Assembly (NCBI RefSeq): GCF_900109355.1
Contig: NZ_FOBF01000006.1
Span: forward strand, 363,969 to 427,968
Source: Nonomuraea pusilla
Lineage (GTDB): Bacteria > Actinomycetota > Actinomycetes > Streptosporangiales > Streptosporangiaceae
Length of the DNA: 64,000 nt
Direction: 5' to 3'
Below, piece by piece: positions 24,718-33,492 of this stretch (its first letter is position 1; the number at the start of each line of letters is the position of its first letter). The position numbers were made by a program, and so were the translations under genes. The notes beneath the pieces were generated by a model. That model ran no database searches. It saw nothing but the letters and a program-made list of their open reading frames with translations, and had not been told where the DNA came from.

Positions 24718-25284
24718 GTGTCCGGAAACGTGGACAGGCGGGTGCGGCGCACCCGGCAGGCGATCCAGCGCGCCCTCGTGGAGCTGATCCTGGAGAAGGG
24801 GTACGAGCCGGTCACCGTCACCGACCTCATCGCCCGCGCGGACGTCGGCCGCTCGACGTTCTACGCGCACTACCCCGACAAGCAGGCGGTGCTGTTCAGC
24901 GCGCTGGAGGAGATGGCGTTCCTGCGGGCCGCGCCGCGTCACGACGGGCCGCCGTTCTCGTTCAGTCTGCCGATGTTCGAGCATGTACGGGAGCAGCGCA
25001 GGCTGGTGCGGGCGCTGCTCGGGCGGCGCGGCGGCCGGGTGGTCATGGCGTACGGCGAGAGCCTGCTGGAGGACGTCGTCAGGGAGGAGCTGCTGGCCAG
25101 GGGCGCCCGGCCGGGGGCGACGCTGGACCTCGCGGTCACCTGCGTGACAGGCGCGTTCATGGCGCTGGTGCGCAAGTGGGTGGACGAGGAGCTCAGAGCC
25201 ACCCCGGCCGAGCTGGACGCCGTGTTCCGCGCGTCGGTGGCCCCAGGCGTGCTCGCGGCGCTGGAGGTGCCCGGCCAGTCCTAG
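24718..25284 (+). CDS. TetR family transcriptional regulator
   Basis: 188 residues from a GTG start, preceded by AGGAGCC. The N-terminal helix-turn-helix reads RRTRQAIQRALVELILEKGYEPVTVTDL ahead of GRSTFYAHYPDKQAVL (split here; the whole is about residues 8-55). The C-terminal ligand domain resembles TetR_C regulators of the AcrR/YfiR-like group. It is transcribed divergently from the methyltransferase and likely represses that gene and itself. Confidence 0.93.
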   Translation: MSGNVDRRVRRTRQAIQRALVELILEKGYEPVTVTDLIARADVGRSTFYAHYPDKQAVLFSALEEMAFLRAAPRHDGPPFSFSLPMFEHVREQRRLVRALLGRRGGRVVMAYGESLLEDVVREELLARGARPGATLDLAVTCVTGAFMALVRKWVDEELRATPAELDAVFRASVAPGVLAALEVPGQS

Positions 25285-25360
25285 CCGGTGGCTCGTCACC
25301 TGACGTCGGCCGGGTATCGATGGCCGGACCGGCTGCCACCTGCATCGGCAGGACGGGGCC

Positions 25361-25738
25361 TCAGGAGAACTGGGCGAGGGCCTGATCGTAGCTGCGATCG
25401 AAGCTGATCTTGAAGTGTCGTCCGTCGGGCGTCGTGAGACAGACGATCACGTATGCCGCCCCCTGTTCCGTTTGGATCTCGACGGCGGCTCCTGCCCGTG
25501 GGATGGTCCTGCGCAGCACCTTGGCGTCCCTGTCGATGGTGTGGACCACCTGCTGATCCGAGATCGTCAGGTAGCCGCCGATCCAGCCCCGCACGCTGTC
25601 GATCGATGGGAAACCGTGGATCTGGCCAGGAACGGTCACCGAGCCATCGGCATGCACCCTTGCGCGAGGCACTGCCCACCGGCGTGGGGTCCAGCCGAGG
25701 AGGAAGCCGAGGAGACCGCTGAGGACGTCGCCGAGCAT
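25361..25738 (-). CDS. hypothetical protein with N-terminal hydrophobic segment
   Basis: 125 residues. A short hydrophobic start (LGDVLSGLLGFLLGW) is followed by a small beta-rich domain (HADGSVTVPGQ, YLTISDQQVVHTI, YVIVCLTTPDGRHFKISFD). The composition is that of a real protein, unlike the opposite-strand frame. I recognise no family. It is convergent with the TetR gene and divergent from the lipoprotein gene, and no strong ribosome site is visible. Confidence 0.6.
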   Translation of the reverse strand: MLGDVLSGLLGFLLGWTPRRWAVPRARVHADGSVTVPGQIHGFPSIDSVRGWIGGYLTISDQQVVHTIDRDAKVLRRTIPRAGAAVEIQTEQGAAYVIVCLTTPDGRHFKISFDRSYDQALAQFS

Positions 25739-25860
25739 GATCCCAAGCTATGTCGCGGAGAGGGGAAAGGCGCGGGCTCGCAGTCACGCAACCTTGGCCG
25801 AATAGCTCAGCTGCTACGTTCGGGGGGCTTCAGCACGCAGCCGGCGGAGGGGGAGGCTCG

Positions 25861-26610
25861 GTGAGGAAGGGAATCGGTGGCGCTCTGGTGGTCGCGGGCC
25901 TCGTGGCCGTGGCGTCCTGCGGGACGGGGGAGACGTCCGTGCCGGTCGCGGCGCGAGAGGCCCGGCTGAGCGAGCAGAACACCTCGCTCGGCGTCTCGCT
26001 CCTGCGGCTCTCGATGCCCGACTTCCCCGCGTACGACTCCCCTGAGGCACTCGCGGCGGACAGGCCGATCGTCGTCGCCGGGGTGATCGACGGTTGGCAG
26101 CAGGGGCCCGCCACCGAGGCTTACGAGAACGGCCCCCTCGACTACCGGGTCGTCCTCCGCGTTCGCATAACGGAACCGCTCAAGGGTGTGAAGGCGACGC
26201 CGTCCCTCGCCTCCGGCGTCGCCTGCATCGCCTTCGACCAGGGGCCTGTCATCCGTGACGAATCGGTGCCCGCGGAGCGGTGGAAGCCGGCGAAGAGCGT
26301 CGCCGACTTCGAGAAGGCCATGCCGGCAGGCACCAAGGTGCTCGCCTACCCGAGGGAGATGCCCCCGGAGGCGTCGACCGGCGCCGTGCGCGTCCCGGGG
26401 GACCCGCTGCCCCGGGACGCGCGGCTCATGGTGATCCCCCCGCAGGGGCTCGTCCTGGAGGACCCTGTCCTCGCCGCGCGGCGCTCCGGCAGCCGGACGG
26501 CTCTCGTCGGAGGGCGGGTGCCGCTCACCGACGGCGGCGCGGGCTGGCTCGAACCGAGGACCATGGACGAGCTCGTCGCCCGGCTGAAGCGGCACGGGGT
26601 CACCGAGTGA
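25861..26610 (+). CDS. lipoprotein of unknown function
   Basis: 249 residues, GTG start with GGAGGGGGAGG 5 nt upstream. The signal ends in VAVASCGTG, so a lipid-anchored Cys is likely. The mature part has beta-strand character (PIVVAGVIDGWQQG, YRVVLRVRITEPLKG, GVACIAFDQG), which recalls small secreted actinobacterial proteins with OB/beta-barrel-like folds, but I cannot name a family. It ends 1 bp from the convergent Rrf2 gene. Confidence 0.75.
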   Translation: MRKGIGGALVVAGLVAVASCGTGETSVPVAAREARLSEQNTSLGVSLLRLSMPDFPAYDSPEALAADRPIVVAGVIDGWQQGPATEAYENGPLDYRVVLRVRITEPLKGVKATPSLASGVACIAFDQGPVIRDESVPAERWKPAKSVADFEKAMPAGTKVLAYPREMPPEASTGAVRVPGDPLPRDARLMVIPPQGLVLEDPVLAARRSGSRTALVGGRVPLTDGGAGWLEPRTMDELVARLKRHGVTE

Positions 26611-26611
26611 G

Positions 26612-26989
26612 TCACCGGTCGGCGACGACGTCGGCGAGGGTGATGGCGCCGAGGAGGCGGTCCTCGTGGTCGCGTAGTTCGTCCCAGATGTGGGTGAGCG
26701 GGGCCGCCGCCTTCGGGAAGGGCCTCGCGGCCGGCTCGACGCCTTCTGTCACCCGGATCACGTCGGCGAGCGCGATCGCCTCGGCGGGGCGGGCGAGCCA
26801 GTAGCCGCCGTCGGGGCCGCGCTGGCTGTGGATGAGGCCCGCCCTGCGCAGCTGCAGCAGGATGTTGTCGCAGAAGCGGCGGGGGATGTCCTGGGAGGCG
26901 GCGATGCGCTCCGACCGGAGGGGGCCGTCGGCCACGGCCAGGGCGAGCATGGCGCCGAGTGCGTACTGGGTGCGCGCGGAGATTCTCAT
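26612..26989 (-). CDS. Rrf2 family transcriptional regulator
   Basis: 125 residues. MRISARTQYALGAMLALA and the wing QRGPDGGYWLARPAEAI are diagnostic of Rrf2. The three-cysteine Fe-S cluster motif of IscR/NsrR is missing; the only Cys is in RRFCDN. It is therefore closer to CymR-like, cluster-free members that sense sulfur status through partners. It lies 65 bp downstream of a TauE/SafE gene in the same direction and probably autoregulates that operon through the palindrome at 28021-28043. Confidence 0.92.
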   Translation of the reverse strand: MRISARTQYALGAMLALAVADGPLRSERIAASQDIPRRFCDNILLQLRRAGLIHSQRGPDGGYWLARPAEAIALADVIRVTEGVEPAARPFPKAAAPLTHIWDELRDHEDRLLGAITLADVVADR

Positions 26990-27054
26990 GGGCTGTCGTG
27001 AAGGCGCGGGCGCCGGGCCCGGCGGCTGATGACCGGGCCGGCGCCGACGTGGCC

Positions 27055-28002
27055 TCAGGCGGAGGCCGGCTCCTCCTCCGCCCCTCGGCGCTGCCTCGCG
27101 GACTCGGCGGACTCGACGGCCTCGACCGACTCGTTGGCCTTGTCTCGGCGGTACTCGCGCACCGAGTACGCCACCGCGGCCGCCCAGACGACGGCGATGA
27201 CCAGGTAGGCGACGGTCTGGACGCCGCCGGACGCCTTGATCCAGTCGCTGCGCAGCAGGCTCCGTACGTTGGTCAGGACGATCACGCCGCCCACGGCGGA
27301 GCCGAGGATGCGCGGCGGGATGTGGCGGACCAGCCAGGCGGCGATGGGCGCGGCGATGACGCCGCCGAGCAGCAGCACCGCCACCCAGGCGAAGTCGATG
27401 TTCTCGGAGCCGATGCCGACGAAGAAGCCGACGCTGGCGGCGATGGCGACGAGGAACTCGCTGGCGTCCACGGAGCCGACGACCTTGCGCGGCGCGAGAC
27501 GGCCGCTGGCCAGGATGGCGGGGGTGCCGACGGGGCCCCAGCCGCCGCCGCCCGTGGCGTCGACGAAGCCGGCGAGCAGGCCGAGCGGGGCGAGGAAGCG
27601 GCGGCGCAGCGGCTTGCCCAGGTTGCCCCGGGGCAGCCCGAACGCGGTGAACCTGACGAGGATGTACACGCCGAGGGTGAGCAGGATGATCGACATGACC
27701 GGGGCGGCGACCTCGGTGGACAGGCTCGACAGGAACGTCGCGCCGGCGAAGGCGCCGACGGCGCCGGGGATGCCGATCCGCACGACCACCTTCCAGTCGA
27801 CGTTGCCGAAGCGCCAGTGGGAGATGCCCGACGCGAGGGTCGTGCCGATCTCGGCGAGGTGCACGGTGGCCGAGGCCGCCGCGGCGTTGGTGCCGATGGC
27901 GAGCAGGAGCGTGGTCGACGTGACGCCGTAGGCCATGCCCAGGCTGCCATCGACGAGTTGGGCCGCGAAACCGACGAGCCCGAGCAGGATGAGCGCTCGC
28001 AC
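27055..28002 (-). CDS. TauE/SafE family sulfite/organosulfonate exporter
   Basis: About 315 residues from the GTG at 28002, where GGGGAG stands 3 nt upstream; the frame to 28074 would cover the palindrome and is not used. At least seven membrane helices. The first, ALILLGLVGFAAQLVDGSLGMAYG, and the repeat GLLAGFVDATGGGGWGP are the typical TauE/SafE half-repeats (written here in part). It probably exports sulfite or related anions. The cytosolic tail is charged (RRDKANESVE). It heads an operon with the Rrf2 regulator. Confidence 0.92.
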   Translation of the reverse strand: MRALILLGLVGFAAQLVDGSLGMAYGVTSTTLLLAIGTNAAAASATVHLAEIGTTLASGISHWRFGNVDWKVVVRIGIPGAVGAFAGATFLSSLSTEVAAPVMSIILLTLGVYILVRFTAFGLPRGNLGKPLRRRFLAPLGLLAGFVDATGGGGWGPVGTPAILASGRLAPRKVVGSVDASEFLVAIAASVGFFVGIGSENIDFAWVAVLLLGGVIAAPIAAWLVRHIPPRILGSAVGGVIVLTNVRSLLRSDWIKASGGVQTVAYLVIAVVWAAAVAYSVREYRRDKANESVEAVESAESARQRRGAEEEPASA

Positions 28003-28020
28003 GACCTCCCCTTTCCAGTG

Positions 28021-28043
28021 ATTCCTACTTTTTAAGTCGGAAT
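28021..28043. promoter_or_regulatory. 23-bp palindrome, probable Rrf2 operator
   Basis: Arms ATTCCTACTT (28021-28030) and AAGTCGGAAT (28034-28043) match at 9 of 10 positions around a TTT spacer. It is AT-rich and 18 nt upstream of the TauE/SafE start. The ATTCC...GGAAT form resembles cysteine-metabolism Rrf2 sites. The downstream Rrf2 gene is the obvious ligand. Confidence 0.65.
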
Positions 28044-28108
28044 TATCATCATTCGGGGGCGGGGGTGGCGTCAAGCCCGTCTTTCCTGGCGAAACGGAAA
28101 GGGCGGAA

Positions 28109-28150
28109 CGGTGAGGGCGCGCGCCCCGTACGGGACGCGCGCCCTCACCG
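28109..28150. terminator. 15-bp perfect stem terminator
   Basis: CGGTGAGGGCGCGCG (28109-28123) and CGCGCGCCCTCACCG (28136-28150) enclose a 12-nt loop. It lies 26 bp beyond the stop of the last gene of the DUF917/HyuA operon and insulates it from the TauE operon. Confidence 0.85.
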
Positions 28151-28175
28151 GCCCTGCGAGGCCGTCAGGCGGCCG

Positions 28176-29234
28176 TCAGGCGGCCGTCAGCGGCAGGTAG
28201 TCGCAGTCGTAGCCGAAGTAGCGCGGCCCGGCCAGCTCCAGCCCGGCCGGCGTGGTCCACCGCGGGTCGCACGGCGCGCCGACGACCGTCACCCGCAGGC
28301 CGTACCGCATCGCCTCGGTCGTGACCGGCTCGCCGGAGTCGGTGTCGAGCACGCAGATCAGGTCGGGCGTGGTCGCGACGATCGCGCCGTCCCTGCGCGC
28401 CAGCAGGTGCTCGTTCTGGAAGTCCAGCTCCAGCGTGCCGGTGCCCTCCAGCCTGGCCCGCCCCCTGGCGAACCCGCCGGTCGTGCGCCGCTCGACGTCC
28501 ACCACCTTGCCCGAGAACAGCGTCACCCCGCCGAGGACGGCGACCGCCGCCGCCACCGGGTCGGCGTGCTCGGCGCGCGCCACCCTGACGGCGCGGCCCA
28601 GCTCCTCCGCGAGCGTCAGCGTGGCCGGCACCAGTCCGTCGCGGAGCTGGTCGCCGCGCAGCACGGTGTCGGCGCAGGAGACCTGGCAGCCCATCTGGAC
28701 GCACGCGGCCCGCGCGATGCGCTCGGCCCAGTGATTCGAGACGGCGTCCAGCACCAGCGTGTTGCCCTTGTCGTCGGCCACCGCCATGGGCGTGTTGCGC
28801 ACGCCGATCAGGGTCGGCAGCACCATCTGCGCCTCGGGGAACGCCCGGCCCATCGCGTCGCCGTCCACGAGCGGCAGGCCCGCCTGGGCCGCCGCGGCGA
28901 TCGGGATCATCGAGTTCACGCCGCCGACCTCGATCGGGACGATGTGGGTGGCCTGGCGGCCCAGCACCGCCTCCAGCGCGCGCAGCGCCGTGAGCTCCTC
29001 GGTGCCCCCGGGCAGCTTCTCCAGCAGCACCGTGGGCGCCCCCATGCTCGACACCGGCACCACGGTGGCGTCCGCGGGCACCTCGTCGATGTCGTAGACG
29101 GTCACCGGGCCGTGCCGGCGGATCGCCTCGCGGGCCAGCAGCTTGCCGACGTACGGGTCCCCGCCGCCGCCGGTGCCGAGGATGCCGGCGCCGCGCGCCA
29201 TGTCGTCCAGGGCGTCGATCCCGATCTCACGCAT
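28176..29234 (-). CDS. DUF917 domain protein (copy A)
   Basis: 352 residues. The opening IDALDDMARGAGILGTGGGGDPYVG with its Gly run is the hallmark of DUF917 proteins (quoted in part). I recall this Pfam family being renamed S-methyl-thiohydantoin desulfurase, which would fit its constant partnership with hydantoinase-like proteins. Other conserved pieces are EVGGVNSM, PLVDGDAMGRAFPE and the C-terminal GAPCDPRWTTPAGLELAGPR. Its start overlaps the end of the upstream HyuA-like gene by 8 nt. Last gene of a five-gene operon. Confidence 0.9.
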   Translation of the reverse strand: MREIGIDALDDMARGAGILGTGGGGDPYVGKLLAREAIRRHGPVTVYDIDEVPADATVVPVSSMGAPTVLLEKLPGGTEELTALRALEAVLGRQATHIVPIEVGGVNSMIPIAAAAQAGLPLVDGDAMGRAFPEAQMVLPTLIGVRNTPMAVADDKGNTLVLDAVSNHWAERIARAACVQMGCQVSCADTVLRGDQLRDGLVPATLTLAEELGRAVRVARAEHADPVAAAVAVLGGVTLFSGKVVDVERRTTGGFARGRARLEGTGTLELDFQNEHLLARRDGAIVATTPDLICVLDTDSGEPVTTEAMRYGLRVTVVGAPCDPRWTTPAGLELAGPRYFGYDCDYLPLTAA

Positions 29235-30744
29235 CGATCTTCTCCAGGTCCAGGTCGCCGACGGCCTTCACGCGGACGCGCGTGGCGTCGCCGGGCAGGT
29301 AGGCGAGGGGCAGTTCCTCCACGTCCACGATCCGCACGCTGCCCTCGCGGGCGCCCGCGCGCAGCGCGCGCTCCACCGCCTCGGCCCTGGCCTCGGCGAG
29401 CACGGTCTCCCGCGGCCCCGAGAAGACGCGGTCCACCTCGCCGCCCACCTGCGCGATTGCCGCGCCGACCGCGTTGGCCACCTCGAAGTGGTCGGGACGG
29501 CGCACGTCGTCGAAGCCGGGCAGCCGGTCGATGAGGACGCTTCCGCCGCCGACCAGCACGACGGGCAGCGGGGCGGCGGAGGTGCGCATGCGGTCCACCG
29601 CCTCCGCGACCCGTTCGGCGACGACCTTCAGCGGGCGCTCGTGGTCCACGCCCGCGACCCGCGACGGGTCGCCGATCTCGGCGCGGCCGGCGGCGACGGC
29701 CAGGTCGGTCGCGGTGAGCGTGGAGCCGCCGAACACCAGCGCCTCGGACGACAGCCTGAAGCCGACGCTGCGCGGCCCGACGGAGCCGTCGGGGCCGACG
29801 ATCGAGCCGCCGCCGATGCCGATCGACAGCACGTCCGGGATGCGGAAGTTGGTGCGCACCCCGGCGACCATCGCCTCGCCGGCCGCCTCGCGGGGGAAGC
29901 CGCCGGACAGGATGCCCACGTCGGACGTGGTGCCGCCGATGTCGACCACGGCGCAGTCGGTGAGTCCCGACAGGTACGCCGCGCCCCGCATGGAGTTGGT
30001 CGGGCCCGAGGCGAACGTCGCGACCGGGTAGCGGCGCGCGTGGTCCACGTCCATGAGCGTGCCGTCGTTCTGCGACAGGAACAGCGGGGCGTCGATGCCG
30101 GCCCGCCGCAGCGCCTCGCCGAACGCGGCCACCGTGCGGTCGGCGAGCGGCCGCAGGGCGGCGTTGACGATGGTGGCGTTCTCCCTGGCCAGCAGGCCGA
30201 CCCGGCCGATCTCGGCCGACAGCGACAGGTGCACGTCAGGCCCGAGCTCGGCGGCGAGGATCTCGGCCGCGCGCCGCTCCGAGTCGTCGCTGACCGGGGA
30301 GAACACCGAGGAGATCGCGACCGAGCGCAGCCCGCGCCGCCTGATGTCGGCGGCGACCGCGCGCAGCTCGTCCACGTCCAGCGCGGAGATGGGGGAGCCG
30401 TCGTACTCGTGGCCGCCGTGGCACAGGTGCACCGCGCCCTCGACCGTCTCGCGCAGCCGGTCGGGCCAGTCCACGAGGGGCGGCAGCGCGGCCGTGGCGG
30501 GCAGGCCGAGCCGCACCGCGGCGACCGGCTCCAGCCTGGCCGCCTCCACGAGGGCGTTGACGAAGTGGGTGGTGCCGATCATCACGGCGGACACGTCCGT
30601 CGCGCCGAGTGCGTCGAGGGCGGCGGCGATGCCGCTGGTGACGTCCTCGGTGGTGGGTGACTTGACGGCGGCGAGCACCTGCCCGCCGTCGCCGATGAGG
30701 GCGGCGTCGGTGTTGGTGCCGCCGACGTCGATGCCGATGCGCAT
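29227..30744 (-). CDS. hydantoinase/oxoprolinase family protein (copy A)
   Basis: 505 residues from the ATG at 30744. Both ATPase-fold phosphate loops are intact: RIGIDVGGTNTDAAL at the N-terminus and VVDIGGTTSDVGIL in the middle. GIGGGSIV and VLVGGGSVLID complete the ASKHA core. This is the HyuA/OplA N-terminal-type half, which uses ATP to open cyclic amides such as hydantoins. The B-type HyuB partner is absent and a DUF917 protein follows instead. It is 17 bp downstream of the permease gene. Confidence 0.92.
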   Translation of the reverse strand: MRIGIDVGGTNTDAALIGDGGQVLAAVKSPTTEDVTSGIAAALDALGATDVSAVMIGTTHFVNALVEAARLEPVAAVRLGLPATAALPPLVDWPDRLRETVEGAVHLCHGGHEYDGSPISALDVDELRAVAADIRRRGLRSVAISSVFSPVSDDSERRAAEILAAELGPDVHLSLSAEIGRVGLLARENATIVNAALRPLADRTVAAFGEALRRAGIDAPLFLSQNDGTLMDVDHARRYPVATFASGPTNSMRGAAYLSGLTDCAVVDIGGTTSDVGILSGGFPREAAGEAMVAGVRTNFRIPDVLSIGIGGGSIVGPDGSVGPRSVGFRLSSEALVFGGSTLTATDLAVAAGRAEIGDPSRVAGVDHERPLKVVAERVAEAVDRMRTSAAPLPVVLVGGGSVLIDRLPGFDDVRRPDHFEVANAVGAAIAQVGGEVDRVFSGPRETVLAEARAEAVERALRAGAREGSVRIVDVEELPLAYLPGDATRVRVKAVGDLDLEKIDA

Positions 30745-30761
30745 GTGAGGGCTTTCTGTCG

Positions 30762-32084
30762 TCAGACGGTGAGGGTGGCGGGCTGTTCGACGGCCTGTTC
30801 GCGGGTGCCGCGGACGAGGCCGAGCCGGCCCGCGACGACGTAGGCCACGCCCGCCAGGAGGAGGGAGTTGAGCGCGGGGATGCCGAACCACTGGTAGTGG
30901 TCGCTGAGCCAGCCGACCAGCGCGGACGCCGCCCAGATGACGAGCGTCGCGGGCACCCAGGTGGGCTCGGTGTCGGGCAGGCGCCCGGTGGCGCGGGAGG
31001 CGTCCAGGGCGGGCCGCCAGCGCCGGACGATGAAGTACTCGGCCACCATGATCCCGGCGACCGGCGGGGTGACGACCCCGAGGATCAGCAGGAAGTCGGT
31101 GAACCGCTCCAGGATGCCGGCGGCGGCGAGGAGGCTGCCGAGGACGCCGATGCCGACGGTGACGCCGACCCGGTTCAGCCGCACGCCGGTCGTCGACTCG
31201 ACGGCGTTGAGCAGGCCCAGCGCCGACGAGTACAGGTTCCAGTTGTTGATCTTCACGGTGGCGGAGATCAGCACGATGACCCCCGCCACGCCGGACGAGG
31301 CGGTGATGATGGCCACGACGTCGGAGGACTTCACCGCGTACGCCAGCAGCACCCCGGCCAGGCCGAGGACGTACTCGCCGAGGGAGATGCCGACGAGGGT
31401 CTGCTTGACGACGTCACCGGTGTTGCGGTTGAACCTGGTCATGTCCGGCGTGGTGACCGCGCCGACGATGTACGACCCGGCGACGATCGTCGCGCCGGTC
31501 GCGATGGTGATCGGCTCGCCGAACGGCGGCGAGGCGACCAGCGAGCCCAGGTCGTGGCGGGAGATCTCCACCCACATCGCCCACCCGGCCAGGCCGAGGA
31601 AGGCGGGCACGGTGATGAACGCCGTCATTCCCATCGCCTTGAACCCGCGCACGACCAGCAGCGTCACACCGAGCCCCGCGACCAGCGACCAGGCCCACAG
31701 CGGCAGCCAGGACATGATCGAGTGCAGGCCGGCCGCGAACACCGCGGTCTGCACGCCGAACCAGCCGAACAGGCTCAGCGTGATGACGACGCCGATGAGC
31801 GTGGAGCCGTAGCGGCCGAAGCCGGTCCAGCGGGCCAGCATCGAGGTGGACAGGCCCTCGCGCATGCCGGCGATGCCGACGAAGATGCACACGATCTCCA
31901 GGATCACCGAGCCGAGGGTGAAGGCCCAGAACGCGCCCCAGAAGGACAGCCCCGCGCCGAGCGTGGCGCCGAGCAGGAACTGCGTCAGGTCGGAGAGCTG
32001 GCCGAACCTCTGGACGGCCACGTTGAACCAGGAGTAGCGGGCGCGTGGCGGCACCCGCTCGAGTGGGTAGTCGGCGTCGATCAC
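30762..32084 (-). CDS. NCS1-type cytosine/purine/hydantoin permease
   Basis: 440 residues with about twelve membrane helices. The N-terminus (YPLERVPPRARYSW) and helix 1 (GATLGAGLSFWGAFWAFTLG) match the CodB-like branch of NCS1 carriers, as does VTTPDMTRFNRNTGDVV. Family substrates include cytosine, allantoin and hydantoins. Flanked on both sides by HyuA-like and DUF917 genes, it most likely imports the cyclic substrate they process. Confidence 0.93.
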   Translation of the reverse strand: MIDADYPLERVPPRARYSWFNVAVQRFGQLSDLTQFLLGATLGAGLSFWGAFWAFTLGSVILEIVCIFVGIAGMREGLSTSMLARWTGFGRYGSTLIGVVITLSLFGWFGVQTAVFAAGLHSIMSWLPLWAWSLVAGLGVTLLVVRGFKAMGMTAFITVPAFLGLAGWAMWVEISRHDLGSLVASPPFGEPITIATGATIVAGSYIVGAVTTPDMTRFNRNTGDVVKQTLVGISLGEYVLGLAGVLLAYAVKSSDVVAIITASSGVAGVIVLISATVKINNWNLYSSALGLLNAVESTTGVRLNRVGVTVGIGVLGSLLAAAGILERFTDFLLILGVVTPPVAGIMVAEYFIVRRWRPALDASRATGRLPDTEPTWVPATLVIWAASALVGWLSDHYQWFGIPALNSLLLAGVAYVVAGRLGLVRGTREQAVEQPATLTV

Positions 32085-32147
32085 GGACGTTGCCTTTCTG
32101 CGGGGGGTTTCACAGGCGGAGGAGGGCGCGGGGCCGAGGGGGCGGGG

Positions 32148-33458
32148 TCATAGGCGCGAGGGAGGGCCGGCGGCGCGGGCGCGGAGCTTGACGAAGGGGC
32201 CCGGCAGGTAGGCGAGCCGGGTGTCGGCCGCCTCCAGGATGCGGACGTGCCGGGGGTCGGCCCCGGCGCGCACGGCCGCCGCCCGCGCCTCCTCGGCGAC
32301 CGCCTCCATCGCCTGGGCGAGCGCGGAGCGGTCGGGAGCGCGGACGATGCGCTCGTACTGGCCGCCGACGGGGGAGACGGCCGCGCCGATCGCGCCCGCC
32401 GCCTTCCCGTGGGGCGGGTGCAGCCCCTGCGGCACGGACTCCGCGCCGCCGCCGACCACGACGAGCGGCAGCCGTCCAGGGCCGGGCTGCAGCCGGTCCA
32501 CGGCCTCGGCCAGGTCCGCCGGGTCGAACGGCACGGGCACCCTGATGAGGCTGGGGACGCGGAAGCCGACCGGCACCCCGCCGATCTCCGCACCGCCGAC
32601 GGCCTCCTCGGGGAAGCCGCCGGCGAGCGCGCCGACCGTGATGCGCCGCGCGCCCACGTCCGCCACGACGGCGTCACCCAGCCCGGCCAGCACGCCCGCG
32701 CCGCGCAGCACGGACGCGGGACCGCTGCCCAGGCTCAGCCCCGGATGCCTGGCCAGGTGCTCCAGGCTCATCAGCGTGCCGTCGCCGCGCGTCACCAGCA
32801 CGGCGGCGCCGGGACACAGCTCGGCCAGCGTCGCGGCCAGCCCGTCGGCGAGCGCGCCCGCCACGCCGGACAGCGCGGCGTCGAGCACAGTGGCGTTCTC
32901 GCGTTCCAGCAGGCCGATCGAGCCGAGGTCGGCCGACAGCGCGATCGGCAGGTCGCCCAGCTCGGCGCGGACGATCTCGGCGGCCTCCCGCTCCTGGTCG
33001 CCGTCCAGCGGGGAGAACAGGCCCGCGACGGCGACGGCCTGCGCCCTGCCCGCCACGCCGGACGCGAAGCGGGCCACGGCGTCGCGGTCGAGCGGCGCCC
33101 AGTCCTCGGGGTCGAGCCCGCCGCCGCCGTCCACGATGGCGTACCCGGCGCTGACGGCCTCGCGCAGGTCGGGCGGCCAGCCGGACAGCGGGCGCACGGC
33201 CCGCGCGGGCGCGCCGCCGATGCGCAGGACGCCCACCTTGCGCAGCCCCTGCCTCCTGACCACGGACGCGGCGGTGGCGCGCAGGCCGACGGCGACGTGG
33301 GTGAGCTCGCGCCGCGGCAGCCGGGCGAGCGCGGCCCGCACGCCGGCGGCCGGGTCGCCGGGCACGGACGCGACCTTGACGGTGGCGAGCACGGAACCGT
33401 CGTCGGCGAGGTGGGCCGCGTCGGTGTTGGTGGGCCCGACGTCCACCCCGGCCCTCAC
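32148..33458 (-). CDS. hydantoinase/oxoprolinase-like protein with degenerate ATP motifs (copy B)
   Basis: 436 residues from the GTG at 33458 (GAGGG upstream). It aligns end to end with copy A, but the phosphate loops are altered. DVGGTNTD has become DVGPTNTD, and DIGGTTSD has become DVGARRIT. The serine/threonine residues that contact ATP in loop 2 are lost. FSPLDGDQEREAAEI and SLGSGPASVLRGA still match the family. It is either a non-catalytic partner subunit of copy A or an enzyme with changed chemistry. There is a 63-bp gap to the permease downstream. Confidence 0.88.
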   Translation of the reverse strand: MRAGVDVGPTNTDAAHLADDGSVLATVKVASVPGDPAAGVRAALARLPRRELTHVAVGLRATAASVVRRQGLRKVGVLRIGGAPARAVRPLSGWPPDLREAVSAGYAIVDGGGGLDPEDWAPLDRDAVARFASGVAGRAQAVAVAGLFSPLDGDQEREAAEIVRAELGDLPIALSADLGSIGLLERENATVLDAALSGVAGALADGLAATLAELCPGAAVLVTRGDGTLMSLEHLARHPGLSLGSGPASVLRGAGVLAGLGDAVVADVGARRITVGALAGGFPEEAVGGAEIGGVPVGFRVPSLIRVPVPFDPADLAEAVDRLQPGPGRLPLVVVGGGAESVPQGLHPPHGKAAGAIGAAVSPVGGQYERIVRAPDRSALAQAMEAVAEEARAAAVRAGADPRHVRILEAADTRLAYLPGPFVKLRARAAGPPSRL

Positions 33459-33492
33459 GACGCACCCTCGCGCTCGACGTCCATCCCCGCTC

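Noticed and set aside
28002..28074. longer start for the first TauE/SafE gene
   Set aside because: The extra codons run through the 23-bp palindrome and encode a Pro/Asn-rich leader; GGGGAG favours the GTG at 28002.
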